Assembly (NCBI RefSeq): GCF_009831215.1
Contig: NZ_WUTW01000005.1
Location: 62,001 to 126,000 of the forward strand
DNA: 64,000 nucleotides
Direction of reading: 5' to 3'
Source of the DNA: Actinomadura rayongensis
GTDB lineage: Bacteria > Actinomycetota > Actinomycetes > Streptosporangiales > Streptosporangiaceae
A model generated the notes under the pieces. It did no database searches. It worked only from the letters and a program-made list of their open reading frames with translations, and had not been told where the DNA came from. The position numbers and the translations under genes are program-made. This document shows positions 56,685-64,000 of the stretch, in pieces. Position 1 is the stretch's first letter; the number at the start of each line of letters is the position of its first letter.

Positions 56685-58718
56685 TCAGGGGCGGTCGCGG
56701 CCTGCTGCGTGGCGGCCGGCGGTGCGGCGGGGGGCGCTGAGGCGGGGGGTTCCGGCGCGGGGGCGGCCGTGGCGGGGTGTTGTGGGGACGGGGGCTGCCA
56801 GGGGCGGCTGGGTGGGTGTCGGGGTGTCGGTCGGTTGTGGGGGTGTTTCTTCGAGGGTGGCCTGTTGTTCGCGGATGTACTCCTCGAACTCGATCGAGTG
56901 GGCCGTGGGCAGGGTGATGATGCCGGGGTTGGCGTCCACCATGAGGATCCGGCGGCCCGTCGAGCCGGCGTGGGTGAAGACCATCGCGGTCGGCGGGAGT
57001 TCCTGGAGCTGCGGCGGTTCGATCAGGAGTTCGCGGGCGCGCTGGCGGGACAGGTTCGGTGGGATCGTGCGGCCCCACGCCGTCGCGGACGAGATGCCCT
57101 GGACGAGCGCCGAGTCGTCGGCGGCCGGGGCGGGCAGCGGCGACCAGACGGGTTCGGTCAGCGGATCGGAGCGGCCGTCGCCGCGCGTCCGGGCGTAGGC
57201 GACGGTGGAGGCGTAGGTCTCCCCGGCGACGTCGAACGGCGTCTCGCCCGCCGTGTCGGTGATCTCGGCGACGAGCAGGCGGTGGTCGGTGCCGATGTGC
57301 TCGGCGGCGATCCGGGCGTCCTCGGGGTTGCCGAGCCGCATGAACCCGACGGCGGCGTGGCCGCGCCGGCCGAGCCGTTCCCGGACGTGCGGCGGCAGCG
57401 ACCGGTACATCAGCACCAGCCCGTTCCCGGTGGCCTCGCAGGCGTCGATCAGCCGGTCCAGGACGTCCCCGCGCAGCTTCTCCGCCCCGCACACCAGCAG
57501 CGTGTGCTCCCAGCGCCCGCCGGGCGGGGACTCGCGGATCCGGTGCGTGAGCGCGGTCGTGACGTACGTGCCGAGCACCCGGTTCGTCAGGACGCCCGCG
57601 CGGCGGTCCATCGACACGACGCGCAGCCGCGACGGCGGCAGCACGACCTGCTCGGTCGCGATCTGCTCCAGTTTGCGGAGCTGCGCCTCCAGCGCCCACG
57701 CGTGCCGGACGACGATGCGGCCGGTCGCGTCCCGGCCGAACAGCGTCGCGATGCGTTCGAGCTGCTCCTCGGTGAGCAGGCCCCGGCGCAGATCGTCGCG
57801 CGGGTCGCCGACCTGGGCGAGGACGCGCAGCGCCGCGGTGATCCGGGGCAGCGTCACGTCCGGTCCGAGCACCTCGATGACGCGTTCCAAGATCGAATTG
57901 TCGAAGGACAGATCACGGGTGCTCGCCTGCTCCTCCCCGGCGCCGACGACGAGCGAGAGCACGTCGGCGAGCGCCTCGGGGGACAGGCCGCGCGTCACGT
58001 CCAGCCGGGGCAGGTCGGCGGGCAGCACCCAGACCAGCGGGTCGTCGCCCCGGTCGGACGCCAGCCGCAGCAGGTCGTGCGCGACCGCGCCCTCGGACAG
58101 GTCCACGACGGTGAGCCGCGCGCCGACGGCGAGCCGGGCCGCGCCCATCGTCGTGACGAACGCCGACCAGCCCGCGAGCGTGCCGCCGACGACGTCCACC
58201 CGGTCCACGCCGGGCGGCACCGCGACCGGGTACCACTCGCGCTGCTCCTCGTAGGCGCGGCGGCGCCGGTCCCAGGCGCGGTAGGCGTCGGCGTGCGCGC
58301 GGTCGGCGGCGGCCCCGGCCCGTTCGCGGGCGCGGCGCTCGGCCTCCTCCCCGGCGCGCTGCGCGGCGATGCGGGCGCGGACGGCCTGCTCGTCGCGCCA
58401 CAGCGCCGACCCGGTGATCCCGAGGACGATCAGGCACGCGAGCACGCCCACCCCCGCGAACGCCCACGGCAGGACGCCCACCACGGCGCAGAGCAGGAAC
58501 AGCAGGATGAACGCGCACGCCCCGCCCGCCGTGATCCGGAGCTGGTGGTTGGCGAACTGCTCGCCGCGCGGGCGCTGCGGCGGGGACGGCGCGGCGGGCA
58601 CGGACCGCTCGGGCGCGGGCGGCGGCGGCCCCGGCTCCGGGTGGACCTGCGCGTACCGCCAGCCCACGTAGACGCGGTCGGGCTGGACGAGACGCGTCCG
58701 CCCCGGTCCGCCTGCCAT
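56685..58718 (-). CDS. Membrane-anchored P-loop ATPase-like protein lacking the catalytic Lys
   Basis: A 677-residue protein. A Pro-rich N-terminus precedes two helices (about residues 67-112, ITAGGACAFILLFLLCAVVG and WAFAGVGVLACLIVLGITGS) and a long Arg/Glu/Ala-rich helix. The cytoplasmic core then resembles an AAA/FtsK-HerA fold, but the Walker A place reads GGTLAGWSAFVTTMG, without the G-K-S/T, and the Walker B place TLLVCGAEKLRGDVLDRLID lacks the Asp-Glu pair. SLPPHVRERLGRRGHAAVGF and LGNPEDARIAAEHIGTDHR follow. A Pro/Thr-rich tail ends it. This suggests a catalytically dead ATPase-like membrane protein; the assignment is by pattern only. The ATG at 58718 is used. Confidence 0.65.
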   Translation of the reverse strand: MAGGPGRTRLVQPDRVYVGWRYAQVHPEPGPPPPAPERSVPAAPSPPQRPRGEQFANHQLRITAGGACAFILLFLLCAVVGVLPWAFAGVGVLACLIVLGITGSALWRDEQAVRARIAAQRAGEEAERRARERAGAAADRAHADAYRAWDRRRRAYEEQREWYPVAVPPGVDRVDVVGGTLAGWSAFVTTMGAARLAVGARLTVVDLSEGAVAHDLLRLASDRGDDPLVWVLPADLPRLDVTRGLSPEALADVLSLVVGAGEEQASTRDLSFDNSILERVIEVLGPDVTLPRITAALRVLAQVGDPRDDLRRGLLTEEQLERIATLFGRDATGRIVVRHAWALEAQLRKLEQIATEQVVLPPSRLRVVSMDRRAGVLTNRVLGTYVTTALTHRIRESPPGGRWEHTLLVCGAEKLRGDVLDRLIDACEATGNGLVLMYRSLPPHVRERLGRRGHAAVGFMRLGNPEDARIAAEHIGTDHRLLVAEITDTAGETPFDVAGETYASTVAYARTRGDGRSDPLTEPVWSPLPAPAADDSALVQGISSATAWGRTIPPNLSRQRARELLIEPPQLQELPPTAMVFTHAGSTGRRILMVDANPGIITLPTAHSIEFEEYIREQQATLEETPPQPTDTPTPTQPPLAAPVPTTPRHGRPRAGTPRLSAPRRTAGRHAAGRDRP

Positions 58719-58930
58719 GTCCGTCACGTCGTAAGACCCCTGGGTGGTGCGGGATGCTGAGGAAACGGATACCGGTGTCCTATACAGCACAGGGTAAAGA
58801 CGTCCACCGCGCGCCGCGCCCGGTTCCTGGAAAGCGTTCAGTCCCCAGCCGCCGCGCCCGCCAATTCGGTCACCGAGTTCACCTGCGGTAAAGATCGGGC
58901 ACACCCGGTCCGGCGGGTGGCCGGATCCGG

Positions 58931-61102
58931 TCACCGGCCGCGGACGATCTCCTCCCACGCGTCCCGCACGCGCGGCAGCCCGTAGCCGTCGCGGACCTGC
59001 CCCTGGCCGATGCGGCGCTCCTCGTCCCAGCGCCCGCCCTTGACGATCACCTCGATCGCGTCGGCCATCTCCCCCGCGTCCCGGTGGATCCAGCGGCGGT
59101 CGTAGATCGTGTCGGCGCCGGGCCAGTTCCGCACGACCGGCACCGCCCCCGACGCCATCCCCTCGGCGGGCGCGAGATGGAAGCTCTCGTCGTCGCTCGT
59201 GGACAGCACGAACCCGACCCGCCGCAGCCACGCCGCGACGTCGCCGCCGTAGCCGTCGAACACGACTCCCTCCGCCAGCGAGGGCGACGCCGCGATCCGC
59301 CGGAACAGCGCCTCGTAATGCGCCCGTTCCTCCGGGCGCTTCCAGATCCACCAGTACTCCCAGGGCAGCTTGGACTTCACGAACAGGGTGAAGCGCGGGT
59401 CGCGGCGGCGCAGCTCCTCGACGACGTCCACGGCGAGGTCGAGGCGCTTGCGCGACGGCGCGGCGCCGATGAACCCGAGGTGGAACCGCGCGCCGGGGAG
59501 CTTCGGACGGTCGAGCTGGGCGACGTCCACCCAGTTCGGCACGACCGTGATCTTCTCCGTCGGCCAGCCGGTCGCCTCGGCGGTGAGCGCGGCGTAGTGC
59601 GGGCTGACGCAGACCACCTGGTCCACGCGGTCGATGTCGAGCTTCTGCGGCCAGCCCGACTCCAGCTCGAACCGGTGCAGCCGGACGATCAGCCGCTGCC
59701 GTGCCTTCTTGTGCCGCGCGTACCAGAGCGCGTTCGGCCCGCACCACTCGCAGATGACGACGTCGGCCCACGCGGCGAGTTCCCTGCTGCGCTCCTCGTC
59801 GTGCTCGGACAGGGTGCGCCAGGGGTCGACGCGGACGTCGAGCCCGGGCAGGGCGGCCAGATGCTGCAGCAGGCGCGTGAAGAACTTGAGGTCATGACCA
59901 CAGACGACCACCTTCAGCGGCGGCCCGGCAACCGCGACCGAAGGCTGTGGATAAACCTCGGCGAGCGCGGCCCGGAGCCGCTCGGCGGCCCGCTCCAGCG
60001 TGAAGCCGTCCGCGGCGGCCCGGCAGCGCGCGGCGGCCAGCGCGTACAGGTCGGGGTTCTGCGCGGCGCGGCGGAGGGCGTCCACGGCGTCGTCCTCGGA
60101 CGCGGCGAACAGCGGATAGTCCTCGCCGAGCAGCGTCTCGTGCATCGGCGTTCGGTTGAGCAGCACGGGCAGCCCGAGCGCACCGAACTCCAGGACCTTC
60201 GTGGACAGCTCCAGGCTCGCGTCCAGCTCCGGCGCCCGCCACGACAGCCCGATGTCGGCGCCCGCCGCGATGGCCATCGCCTTCTCGCGCGGATGCCCGC
60301 CGTGCCAGTGCACGCCCGGCGCGGACTCCAGCGCCCGCCGCATCCGGTCCGCGAAGTCCGGATCGTCGCGCTCGTCGTGGATCTTGTCGCCGACCATGTC
60401 CAGTTCGGCGGGAACGCCCGCGTTGGTGAGCCGCGTCGGCAGTCCGGTCATCTCGAAGGTGTTCCACCGCAGCGCGAACTTGCCCGTGTAGACGAGCCGC
60501 AACGGGGTGTTCGCGGTGCGCGGCGCGGGGTCCGCAAGTTCCGGCGGGACAACGACGGTCGGCGGAAAGAGCACCGACTTCCCGCACGCCTCGGGCACCG
60601 TCTGCTCCAGGAAGCAGCGCAGTTCCTCGGTCTGGCACAGCAACGTCCGCGCGGCGCGCGCGATGCGCCGCAGGTCGCCGTGGATCTCGGGGGTGAACCC
60701 GGCGAGGTTCTGCGGGACGTCCGTCAGATACGGCCACAGCCGGTTCCGGAACGCCCCGTCGCCCGCCAGCGCCGCCGCGATCGCCCGCCCGCGCACGACG
60801 ACGAGGTCGTGCGGATGGTCGCCGTCCACACGGCCGAGCACCGCGTGGGCCTGCGGGACGGTCATCGGCGCGTCCCCGTCGACCAGCCCCTCGGCGTGCG
60901 GGTGCCGGACGAGCACGCCGTCCAGCTCGGTGAGCGGGTCCACGAGCCGTCCGGTCCGGACGGGCGCCTTGAGCACCAGCGTCACCCGGCAGCCCGCCGC
61001 GCGCAGCGCCCGCACCATCGACTGCGCCCAGATCGCCGACCCGTCGATGAGGTTGAGGTCCACGTCGCCGTAGACGAGCGCGCGGAGCCGCTGTTCGGTC
61101 AT
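58931..61102 (-). CDS. Tandem GT4-type glycosyltransferase (two domains)
   Basis: A 723-residue protein with two glycosyltransferase units. The first (about residues 1-375) has the UDP-sugar site region LSTKVLEFGALGLPVLLNRT with a Glu, and LRLVYTGKFALRWN. The second (about residues 388-723) has RFHLGFIGAAPSRKRLDLAV and LSTSDDESFHLAPAEGMASG, in which the E-x7-E motif is visible. Both are GT-B fold, GT4-like. Such fusions can add two sugars in polymer synthesis. The ATG at 61102 overlaps the stop of the upstream gene, so it belongs to the wecB operon. Confidence 0.85.
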   Translation of the reverse strand: MTEQRLRALVYGDVDLNLIDGSAIWAQSMVRALRAAGCRVTLVLKAPVRTGRLVDPLTELDGVLVRHPHAEGLVDGDAPMTVPQAHAVLGRVDGDHPHDLVVVRGRAIAAALAGDGAFRNRLWPYLTDVPQNLAGFTPEIHGDLRRIARAARTLLCQTEELRCFLEQTVPEACGKSVLFPPTVVVPPELADPAPRTANTPLRLVYTGKFALRWNTFEMTGLPTRLTNAGVPAELDMVGDKIHDERDDPDFADRMRRALESAPGVHWHGGHPREKAMAIAAGADIGLSWRAPELDASLELSTKVLEFGALGLPVLLNRTPMHETLLGEDYPLFAASEDDAVDALRRAAQNPDLYALAAARCRAAADGFTLERAAERLRAALAEVYPQPSVAVAGPPLKVVVCGHDLKFFTRLLQHLAALPGLDVRVDPWRTLSEHDEERSRELAAWADVVICEWCGPNALWYARHKKARQRLIVRLHRFELESGWPQKLDIDRVDQVVCVSPHYAALTAEATGWPTEKITVVPNWVDVAQLDRPKLPGARFHLGFIGAAPSRKRLDLAVDVVEELRRRDPRFTLFVKSKLPWEYWWIWKRPEERAHYEALFRRIAASPSLAEGVVFDGYGGDVAAWLRRVGFVLSTSDDESFHLAPAEGMASGAVPVVRNWPGADTIYDRRWIHRDAGEMADAIEVIVKGGRWDEERRIGQGQVRDGYGLPRVRDAWEEIVRGR

Positions 61103-61818
61103 CGGATCATCCTGTCGAGGTCGGCGGCGGTCGGGACGGCGCCGGGGGCCGCGGCCACGACCTCGTCCCAGCCGAGCGCGGGCAGGCCGGGCGACGGCCG
61201 CGCGTTGTGCCAGAGCACGACGGGCCGGTCCAGCGGACGGGCCGCCTCGCGCACCGCGAGCAGCGCGCGCTGCCGGTCGGCCGCGGCGGCGTCGCCGAGG
61301 TAGGCCCACGGATGCCCGGCCGCACAGGCCGCCGCTTCGAAGAGCACGACGTCGGGATCAGTCTGGTCCACGGCGACCCCCGCATCGAAGGGGCGCAGCG
61401 CCACGACGTGGGCGTGCTCGCTCAGTGCCTCGCGGGTCGTTGCGGTGAACACCCCGGCCACGACGGGCCGTCCGGACGGACGCAGCGACGCACCGAACAG
61501 CAGCCGTTCGTCCTGGCCGACCTCGCCGCGCAGCTCGGGCCAGTTCGACACGGCGCGGCCCGGCGTCGTCTGCGCCGTCCCGCCGCCGGGCGCGCGGCCC
61601 TTGGCCATCCGGTACAGGTCGCGGGGCAGCGCGATCAGCCCGAGGCCGGGACGGCGCGCGGCGGCGGCGAGCCGGCGGCCGACCGCCAGCGCCGTGGACG
61701 CCTCCAGCGCCGCCAGCCGGGCCTGCGTCTCGCGCAGCCGGCGGTCGCGCTCGCGCAGTTCCCGTTCGCGCTTGCGCAACCGGCCCTGCAGTCGTTTGAT
61801 CTCGGCGTCATCGGTCAT
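61099..61818 (-). CDS. Coiled-coil glycosyltransferase-operon protein
   Basis: A 239-residue protein. A strong charged coiled coil (residues about 5-45, EIKRLQGRLRKRERELRERD) is followed by a middle helix-rich part and an alpha/beta segment (VVAGVFTATTREALSEHAHV, DPDVVLFEAAACAAGHPWAY) that resembles the N-terminal half of a GT-B protein but has no complete active site. Start and stop codons overlap both neighbours, so it is made together with the epimerase and the tandem transferase. Function unknown; perhaps a scaffold. Confidence 0.7.
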   Translation of the reverse strand: MTDDAEIKRLQGRLRKRERELRERDRRLRETQARLAALEASTALAVGRRLAAAARRPGLGLIALPRDLYRMAKGRAPGGGTAQTTPGRAVSNWPELRGEVGQDERLLFGASLRPSGRPVVAGVFTATTREALSEHAHVVALRPFDAGVAVDQTDPDVVLFEAAACAAGHPWAYLGDAAAADRQRALLAVREAARPLDRPVVLWHNARPSPGLPALGWDEVVAAAPGAVPTAADLDRMIR

Positions 61819-62894
61819 GCGAGGCTCCGCAGCAGGACGTCGGCGATGCGTTCGCCCGCGCGCCCGTCCCACAGCGGCGGCGCGGCGCGTTCCGGTGGCG
61901 GCCCGTCGTCCAGGAGCTTCCGGACGGACGGGACGAGTTCCCCGGCCGTCACGAGCCGGTTCGTTCCCTGCGTGATCGTGATCGGCCGTTCGGTGTTGGG
62001 GCGCAACGTCAGGCACGGAACGCGCAATATCGTCGTCTCCTCCTGGACCCCGCCCGAATCGGTCACGGCGGCGACCGCGCCGCGCACCAGACCGACGAAC
62101 TCAACGTAACCCAAGGGATCCATCAGGTGAATTCTCGGATGCGCGCCGAGCCCGGCGGCGGTGAGCGCCGGACGGCTGCGCGGATGGACGGGCATGGCGA
62201 CGTCCACGAGATCGGCGACCTCGTGCAGCCGGGCCACGAGAACGCCCGCGGTCTCCGGGTCGTCGACATTCGCGGGCCGGTGCAGCGTGGCCGTGACATA
62301 ACGCTCCGGAAGTCCGTGCTTTTCCCGGACGGCGGCCGAATCGAACCGGTCGAGATGCGCCAGCAACGTGTCGATCATGGGATTTCCCACGAAATGCACG
62401 CGGTCCACCGGGACGCCCTCGTTCGCGAGGTGCCCGATCGCCTCCGGGCTCGTGACCAGGCACACGTCCGCGAGCTGGTCGACGACGCGCCGGTTCACCT
62501 CCTCCGGCATCGACATGTCGAAACTGCGCAGGCCCGCCTCGACATGGGCGACCGGAACGCACAGCTTCGCCGCCGCGAGCGACGCCGCCAACGTCGAGTT
62601 CACGTCCCCGTAAACGACGACGAGATCCGGCGCGGAGGCGACGAACTCGTCCTCCAGAGCGGCGAGCAGCGCGCCCGTCTGGTGCCCGTGAGTGCCCGAT
62701 CCGACGCCGAGGTCGACGTCCGGCGCGGGCAGATCCAGCTCGCGGAAGAAGATCGCGGACATCCGCTCGTCATAGTGCTGCCCCGTGTGGACAACCCGCT
62801 GTTCACATCCGCGTCGTCGCAGCGCGGCGACGACGGGAGCCGCTTTGATGAAATTAGGCCGAGCCCCCATGACATGAAGGACGAGCGATGCCAT
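61815..62894 (-). CDS. wecB: UDP-N-acetylglucosamine 2-epimerase (non-hydrolysing)
   Basis: A 359-residue epimerase interconverting UDP-GlcNAc and UDP-ManNAc. Landmarks: GARPNFIKAAPVVAAL, HTGQHYDERMS, VYGDVNSTLAASLAAAK, HVEAGLRSFDMSMPEEVNRR, TLHRPANVDD and SGGVQEETTILRVPCLTLR with TERPIT. The ATG at 62894 has GGAGG upstream. First gene of an operon with two glycosyltransferase-related genes; it supplies ManNAc for a surface polymer. Divergent from another glycosyltransferase gene. Confidence 0.93.
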   Translation of the reverse strand: MASLVLHVMGARPNFIKAAPVVAALRRRGCEQRVVHTGQHYDERMSAIFFRELDLPAPDVDLGVGSGTHGHQTGALLAALEDEFVASAPDLVVVYGDVNSTLAASLAAAKLCVPVAHVEAGLRSFDMSMPEEVNRRVVDQLADVCLVTSPEAIGHLANEGVPVDRVHFVGNPMIDTLLAHLDRFDSAAVREKHGLPERYVTATLHRPANVDDPETAGVLVARLHEVADLVDVAMPVHPRSRPALTAAGLGAHPRIHLMDPLGYVEFVGLVRGAVAAVTDSGGVQEETTILRVPCLTLRPNTERPITITQGTNRLVTAGELVPSVRKLLDDGPPPERAAPPLWDGRAGERIADVLLRSLA

Positions 62895-62926
62895 CGGGCC
62901 TCCGGTGTCTGGTGTACTTGTTGCCC

Positions 62927-64000
62927 ATGTCCTGGGCAAAGGCGGTCTCCCTCGCGCCACAGGTCGCCGTCCGGCACGTGCGCACGGAACCGGCCCGAAC
63001 GCCGCTCCTCGCGCTGCGCGTGCTCCCGGCGCCGATTCGACGCATGATGCGCGGAATGCTACTGCGTGCCGGACCTGTCCCGAGTGCGTACGGCCAGTGG
63101 GACCAGGGACGGCGCGACGACGCGCTCGCGACCATCGCCCGCGCGGCGGCCGACGCGCGGCCACGCAGGCTGCGCCGGCTCGCGGCGTTCACGGTCGCGG
63201 TGGAGCGCCCGGACGCGGCCCGCCCGCTGCTCGACGCGCTCCCCGAACGCGACCGCGCGCGGCTCGGCGCGCTGCTGGCCGCCAAGGACGGACGGCTCCG
63301 CGAGGCCGTCGCCAAGTCCGAGCACGCCCCCGCGCGCGTGCGCCGCGACCTCGCGGGACGTCTCGACGCCCTCACCTGGACGCCGCCGCCCGCCGCCAAG
63401 CGCACCGATGGCACGCCGGGCCGTGTTCTGCACATCGTCACGAATGCGCTGCCAACGACGAACGCCGGTTATACGGTCCGCACCCATCGTCTGGTGTCGG
63501 CGCAGCGCGCGCAGGGCCTCGACCCGCATGTGGTGACGCGGCTCGGTTTCCCCGTCGCACAGGGCGCCCGCGACCCCCGTCCGCTGGTGGACGTGGACGG
63601 CATCCCCTACCACCGCCTCATCCCGTGGCGGCTGCCGCCGACCGCCCGCGCCGCGCTCGACGCCAACGTGGACGCCGCGTCCGCGCTGGTCGAACGGCTG
63701 CGGCCCGCCGTCCTGCACGCCGCGAGCAACCACGTCAACGCGCAGATCGCGCTGGAGCTGCGGGCGCGGCACGGCATCCCGGTCGTCTACGAGGTGCGCG
63801 GGTTCCTGGAGGAGTCGTGGCTGTCGCGCGACCCCCGCCGCGACACCGGCCGCGACTTCTACCGGCTCAGCCGCGAGCTGGAGACGGCGTGCATGACCGC
63901 CGCCGATCTCGTCGTCACGCTCGGCGAAGCCATGCGGGACGAGATCGTGGCGCGCGGCGTGCCCGCCGAGCAGGTGCTCGTGATCCCGAACGGCGTGGAC
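62927..64000 (+). CDS. GT4-family glycosyltransferase (partial, cut by window end)
   Basis: The first 358 codons of a gene that runs off the window. The N-terminal ~110 residues are helical (SWAKAVSLAPQVAVRHVRTE, then QWDQGRRDDALATIARAAAD), resembling a repeat-type extension seen in actinobacterial transferases. The GT-B part starts at GRVLHIVTNALPTTNAGYTV and continues with IPVVYEVRGFLEESWLSRDP and VLVIPNGVD at the edge. The start is the ATG at 62927; an ATG at 63044 is an alternative. Only 32 bases separate it from the divergent epimerase gene. The C-terminal catalytic half is missing from view. Confidence 0.85.
   Translation, partial: MSWAKAVSLAPQVAVRHVRTEPARTPLLALRVLPAPIRRMMRGMLLRAGPVPSAYGQWDQGRRDDALATIARAAADARPRRLRRLAAFTVAVERPDAARPLLDALPERDRARLGALLAAKDGRLREAVAKSEHAPARVRRDLAGRLDALTWTPPPAAKRTDGTPGRVLHIVTNALPTTNAGYTVRTHRLVSAQRAQGLDPHVVTRLGFPVAQGARDPRPLVDVDGIPYHRLIPWRLPPTARAALDANVDAASALVERLRPAVLHAASNHVNAQIALELRARHGIPVVYEVRGFLEESWLSRDPRRDTGRDFYRLSRELETACMTAADLVVTLGEAMRDEIVARGVPAEQVLVIPNGVD

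Noticed and set aside
1..64000. Mobile elements, tRNA and rRNA genes
   Set aside because: I looked for transposase or integrase motifs, terminal repeats, tRNA-like T-loops (GGTTCGA-type with matching stems) and rRNA stretches and found none that I could support.

Overview
The window is very GC-rich (third codon positions are almost all G or C), gene-dense DNA from a chromosome of an actinomycete. The gene content points to Streptosporangiales, most likely a Thermomonosporaceae/Actinomadura-like organism; this placement is an inference from gene families and style, not from a marker gene. Supporting signs are an actinobacterial gas-vesicle cluster in the order O-A-F-G-J-L-S-K, an HbhA-like locus arranged as in mycobacteria, MurT/GatD, DUF2516, DUF2207 and DUF1906 proteins, many GTG/TTG starts, ATGA/GTGA gene overlaps and probable leaderless mRNAs. 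I see no rRNA, tRNA, CRISPR array, transposase, integrase or phage gene.

Layout. 1-1470: the end of a PEP-utilising enzyme and a convergent methyltransferase. 1489-4942: eight-gene gvp operon without gvpN or gvpC. 4982-9020: TIGR03084-type protein, universal stress protein, macrodomain protein, NAD(P)-dependent epimerase and an AlkZ-like winged-helix protein. 9224-13735: a polytopic membrane protein, a tryptophanyl-tRNA synthetase behind a complete Trp attenuator (Trp-Trp leader peptide plus alternative hairpins), then a MarR/MFS exporter/flavin-type reductase module. 13732-18809: reductase, patatin, M56 protease plus BlaI repressor, divergent from cydAB across three evenly spaced palindromic operators. 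18854-24614: orphan PLP decarboxylase, XRE-HbhA-DUF2516 locus, zinc metallopeptidase and DUF2207 protein.

24639-33958: GH3 glycosidase, FBP (treble-clef) protein, an ABC exporter, L-asparaginase, a TTC38-like TPR protein, small hypotheticals and YgfZ. 33971-36962: a Fur-family gene, a probable short regulatory RNA with a 12-codon ORF, an HxlR/reductase pair with duplicated operator, nitrobindin and DsrE. 36956-43858: enzyme and regulator pairs (sterol desaturase/AraC, AraC/aldo-keto reductase, methyltransferase/TetR with twin operators). 43862-45824: GatD-MurT, which amidates lipid II. 46246-49247: two tandem membrane proteins with the same build (zinc ribbon, disordered Pro/Gly region, one membrane helix, outer helical domain). 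49244-56323: reductase, a 988-residue HerA-like ATPase, SDR, DUF1906 glycosidase-like protein and a secreted lipase. 56685-64000: a membrane-anchored protein that looks like a P-loop ATPase without its catalytic lysine, then a surface-polysaccharide locus (UDP-GlcNAc 2-epimerase, coiled-coil protein, tandem GT4 glycosyltransferase, and a divergent partial glycosyltransferase cut by the window edge).

The most interesting material is regulatory: the Trp attenuator, the BlaI/cydAB operator array, and the short RNA at about 34448-34693. The tandem zinc-ribbon membrane proteins and the two unusual ATPase-family proteins are the most interesting uncharacterised proteins.
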